NCBI GenBank assembly: GCA_002394465.1 | Contig: DGTU01000154.1 | Location: 1 to 8,020 of the forward strand | Source: Treponema sp. UBA4328 | Lineage (GTDB): Bacteria; Spirochaetota; Spirochaetia; Treponematales; Treponemataceae | Length of the DNA: 8,020 bases | Direction: 5' to 3' | In this document: piece by piece, positions 6,731-8,020 of the stretch | Numbering within the stretch: position 1 is the stretch's first letter | Layout: the number at the start of each line of letters is the position of its first letter | The notes under the pieces: model-generated | The model's database searches: none | Told to the model about the DNA's origin: nothing | The model's input: only the letters and a program-made list of their open reading frames with translations | Translations under genes and position numbers: made by a program

Positions 6731-7477
6731 TTAAGCCGTAACGACTTCGGTAAACGCATCAGCCTTGAGTGAAGCGCCGCCGATAAGTCCTCCGTCGATA
6801 TCCGGCATTGAAAGAAGTTCCTTCGCATTTTTAGGATTCATTGAACCGCCGTACTGTATCTGGATATTATCAGCAATCTTCTTTGAATAAAGTTTTTCAA
6901 TGACTGAACGTGCATACGAATGAATTTTCTGTGCATCTTCAGGCGTTGCAGTCCTTCCCGTACCGATCGCCCAGACAGGTTCGTATGCAATTGTAATTTT
7001 ATTCATTTTTTCTTCAGGAACGCTGTTGAGGGCTGAACAGATCTGCCTTTCACATACTTTTTCTGCGCGCCCTACTTCACGCTGTGCAAGAAGTTCACCG
7101 ATACAGAGAACGACTTCAAGATCGTTTTCAAGGGCCTTAAGGACTTTTTCGTTGATAAGTTCGTCACTTTCTCCGAATTCATAGCGGCGTTCCGAGTGTC
7201 CGATTATAACTGACTGAACCCCGATATCCTTAAGCATTGCTCCGGAAACTTCACCAGTATGAGCTCCGTTGTCCGTTGCCGCAATATTCTGTGCTCCCAG
7301 AAGAATATTAGAACCTTTAAGGAGAGAACTTACCGCATCAAGATAAACAAAAGGCGGTGCAATCATAATTTTTCTGTCTGAATCTTTAAGGTTAATTACA
7401 AGCTGTTTGACAAGGTCAATTGCCCCCTGTCTGTCCATATTCATTTTCCAGTTGCCGGCAATATATTTTGTGCGCAT
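6731..7477 (-). CDS. tpiA: Triosephosphate isomerase
   Basis: Interconverts dihydroxyacetone phosphate and glyceraldehyde 3-phosphate in glycolysis; cytoplasmic TIM barrel. With the start at 7477 it has 248 residues, the normal length. Catalytic and binding motifs are all present: AGNWKMN with Asn9 and Lys11, IIGHSERR with the electrophile His94, CIGE at 125-128, AYEPVWAIGTG with the base Glu166 and the flexible loop 6, and QYGGS at 208-212 for phosphate binding. An in-frame ATG at 7507 would add ten residues (MYIIIFNGEN), but it has no ribosome site and lies at or upstream of the predicted transcription start, whereas the 7477 ATG has GGGGA 5 nt upstream. The gene follows pgk but has its own promoter after the pgk terminator. 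Confidence 0.97.
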   Translation of the reverse strand: MRTKYIAGNWKMNMDRQGAIDLVKQLVINLKDSDRKIMIAPPFVYLDAVSSLLKGSNILLGAQNIAATDNGAHTGEVSGAMLKDIGVQSVIIGHSERRYEFGESDELINEKVLKALENDLEVVLCIGELLAQREVGRAEKVCERQICSALNSVPEEKMNKITIAYEPVWAIGTGRTATPEDAQKIHSYARSVIEKLYSKKIADNIQIQYGGSMNPKNAKELLSMPDIDGGLIGGASLKADAFTEVVTA

Positions 7478-7511
7478 ATTTTCCCCGTTGAAAATTATAA
7501 TATACATTTAT

Positions 7512-7540
7512 ATTCTAAGACTTATTCGGCAATATGTCAA
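7512..7540 (-). promoter_or_regulatory. Near-consensus sigma70 promoter for tpiA
   Basis: On the minus strand, a perfect -35 TTGACA (7540 to 7535) is followed after 17 nt by -10 TAGAAT (7517 to 7512). The -35 box begins 7 nt after the T-tract of the pgk terminator. Transcription would begin near 7505, giving a leader of under 30 nt to the tpiA ATG at 7477. A second TATAAT lies just downstream, but without a good -35 at the right distance. The site is predicted from consensus. Confidence 0.72.
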
Positions 7541-7546
7541 AAAGAC

Positions 7547-7581
7547 AAAAAAAATACCGCCCGGCAAGCGGACGGTATTTT
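7547..7581 (-). terminator. Rho-independent terminator after pgk
   Basis: On the minus strand, AAAATACCGTCCG (7581 to 7569) pairs with CGGGCGGTATTTT (7563 to 7551) around the loop CTTGC. This makes a 13-bp stem with one G-U pair, followed by an uninterrupted run of eight T (7554 to 7547). It is a strong intrinsic terminator for pgk, located before the tpiA promoter. It is separate from and downstream of the three hairpins next to the pgk stop. Confidence 0.9.
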
Positions 7582-7603
7582 AAACAGTCATCAGAAAGAC
7601 GCC

Positions 7604-7623
7604 TTACTTTGTTGCAAGAATAG
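7604..7623 (-). other. Displaced second copy of the pgk 3' end (ILATK-stop)
   Basis: On the minus strand this reads ATT-CTT-GCA-ACA-AAG-TAA, encoding ILATK and a stop, preceded by CT that could complete an Ala codon. It repeats the last five residues of PGK exactly 81 nt downstream of the working stop, in the same frame. The codons (ATT, CTT, GCA) look like those of the body of pgk, whereas the working copy uses ATA, TTA and GCT. I infer that this is the original gene end, pushed downstream by the inserted element. Over 18 bases, 13 are identical and every difference is synonymous. Confidence 0.65.
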
Positions 7624-7626
7624 GTC

Positions 7627-7642
7627 GGTCGCTGTCGCGACC
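7627..7642. repeat. Hairpin 3: GGTCGC / GCGACC inverted repeat
   Basis: A perfect 6-bp GC-rich stem, GGTCGC (7627-7632) and GCGACC (7637-7642), encloses a 4-nt loop. It is not followed by a T-tract in either direction, so it is not a terminator. It is the GC-richest part of the candidate element. Confidence 0.75.
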
Positions 7643-7646
7643 TTCC

Positions 7647-7671
7647 CGAGTTTCCGCAGAGCGAAAACTCG
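7647..7671. repeat. Hairpin 2: 11-bp inverted repeat with 3-nt loop
   Basis: CGAGTTTCCGC (7647-7657) and GCGAAAACTCG (7661-7671) pair along 11 positions around AGA on the plus strand. The single non-Watson-Crick position is C-A on this strand and a G-U wobble in minus-strand RNA, so the structure is better as minus-strand (pgk mRNA) RNA. No T-tract follows. Confidence 0.8.
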
Positions 7672-7674
7672 CAC

Positions 7675-7705
7675 GCAATATCAGCTACTTTGTAGCTAAT
7701 ATTGC
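7675..7705. repeat. Hairpin 1: 14-bp inverted repeat overlapping the last pgk codons
   Basis: GCAATATCAGCTAC (7675-7688) pairs with GTAGCTAATATTGC (7692-7705) around a TTT loop. In minus-strand RNA all 14 positions pair, one as G-U. The upstream RNA arm and loop encode the final residues AILATK of PGK together with the stop region, so coding sequence and hairpin are superimposed. No T-tract follows it. Confidence 0.88.
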
Positions 7706-8020
7706 TATACCAGGCAATGTCTTTCCTTCGAGGAATTCGAGAGAAGCTCCACCACCAGTTGATACGTGGCTCATCTTGTCTGCAAGGTTGAACTTGTTAA
7801 CAGCAGCAACAGAGTCACCACCACCAACTACAGTCATAGCACCCTTAGATGTTGCTTCAGCAACGAGGCGGGCTACAGCTTCAGTTCCCTTTGCAAAGTT
7901 TTCAAATTCGAATACTCCAACAGGTCCGTTCCATACGATAGACTTTGAAGCAAGGATTGCATTCTTGTAAAGTTCAACAGTCTTAGGACCAACATCCATA
8001 CCCATAAGGTTATCTGGAAG
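7685..8020 (-). CDS. pgk: Phosphoglycerate kinase, C-terminal 111 residues (cut by window edge)
   Basis: Glycolytic enzyme that transfers phosphate from 1,3-bisphosphoglycerate to ADP; cytoplasmic. The fragment is the nucleotide-binding C-terminal domain: LPDNLMGMDVGPKTVELY at its start, IVWNGPVGVFE, VVGGGDSVAAV, and the classical end SHVSTGGGASLEFLEGK followed by LPGIAILATK. The full protein should be about 415-420 residues. Codon use in the body is that of a highly expressed gene (AAG, GGT, CTT/CTC, ATC), but the last eleven codons switch to TTG, ATA, ATA, TTA and a TAG stop. These codons coincide with the first arm of a 14-bp hairpin. A second ILATK-stop sequence lies in frame 81 nt downstream. 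Transcription probably ends at the terminator at 7547-7581. Confidence 0.97.
   Translation of the reverse strand, partial: LPDNLMGMDVGPKTVELYKNAILASKSIVWNGPVGVFEFENFAKGTEAVARLVAEATSKGAMTVVGGGDSVAAVNKFNLADKMSHVSTGGGASLEFLEGKTLPGIAILATK

Larger units (their letters stand above)
7624..7705 (-). mobile_element. Candidate small palindromic element inserted at the 3' end of pgk
   Basis: About 80 bp between the displaced original pgk end and the working pgk end consist almost entirely of three consecutive hairpins with only a few bases between them. It codes for nothing. The periodicity between the two gene ends is 81 nt, a multiple of three. Composition at the pgk-distal end is GC-rich (GGTCGCGACAGCGACC), unlike the neighbouring intergenic DNA. 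The boundaries are approximate: the left junction is set by the CCT/GCT mismatch near 7623-7624, and the right one may extend into pgk as far as about 7717, where unusual codons begin. It resembles a REP/MITE-like or Rickettsia-type palindromic element, but no other copy is present in this window, so mobility is inferred. Confidence 0.5.

Noticed and set aside
7478..7507. Upstream ATG that would extend tpiA by ten residues
   Set aside because: No ribosome site, lies at or before the predicted transcription start, and TIM normally begins a few residues before AGNWKMN.
7604..7705. Integron attC site as an explanation for the palindromic element
   Set aside because: No GTTRRRY/RYYYAAC core pair flanks the hairpins, and no cassette gene or integrase is in the window.

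Overview
The window reads as a spirochaete chromosome segment, most likely Treponema. The reasons are a bacterial V/A-type ATPase operon in place of an F-type ATP synthase, a two-helix c-subunit carrying an N-terminal signal sequence, a lone PtsN-like EIIA, and a pgk-tpiA-secG block next to it. GC content is moderate. From memory, Treponema pallidum has similar clustering of pgk, tpi and a V-ATPase operon; I could not verify this. All genes lie on the minus strand, so transcription runs from high to low coordinates, and no convincing plus-strand gene was found.

Layout in transcription order: (1) the last 111 codons of pgk enter at the right edge. (2) From the pgk stop to about 7604 lies a compact three-hairpin element, followed by a second, displaced copy of the pgk 3' end. 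(3) A strong intrinsic terminator at 7547-7581 ends the pgk transcript. (4) A near-consensus promoter (TTGACA-17-TAGAAT) starts tpiA. (5) A second promoter (TTGACC-17-TAAAAT) precedes secG. (6) secG is followed by a PTS EIIA (PtsN-like) gene and then the V-type ATPase genes: coiled-coil stalk subunit G/H, C, I, K, F, E and A. Gaps here are short, A overlaps E as ATGA, and no terminator was seen. Subunit A is cut by the left edge; the B and D subunits are expected just beyond it.

Functionally the segment combines two glycolytic steps (PGK, TIM), one protein-export component (SecG), one phosphotransfer regulator (EIIA) and a rotary ATPase. C, F, E, G/H and A form the soluble head, central and peripheral stalk; I and K form the membrane ion channel. 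The c-subunit lacks the polar Na+ ligands known from Na+-type rings, so I infer proton coupling.

The most unusual spot is the 3' end of pgk. The functional C-terminus is encoded by codons unlike the rest of the gene, and these form one arm of a 14-bp hairpin. Eighty-one bases downstream a second ILATK-stop sequence lies in the same frame, with the gene's usual codons. This looks like insertion of a small structured element that regenerated the gene end and displaced the original one. A second notable point is that the V-ATPase stalk subunit appears to begin at a CTG codon behind a perfect AGGAGG, so ATG/GTG/TTG-based gene calling would truncate or mis-frame it.
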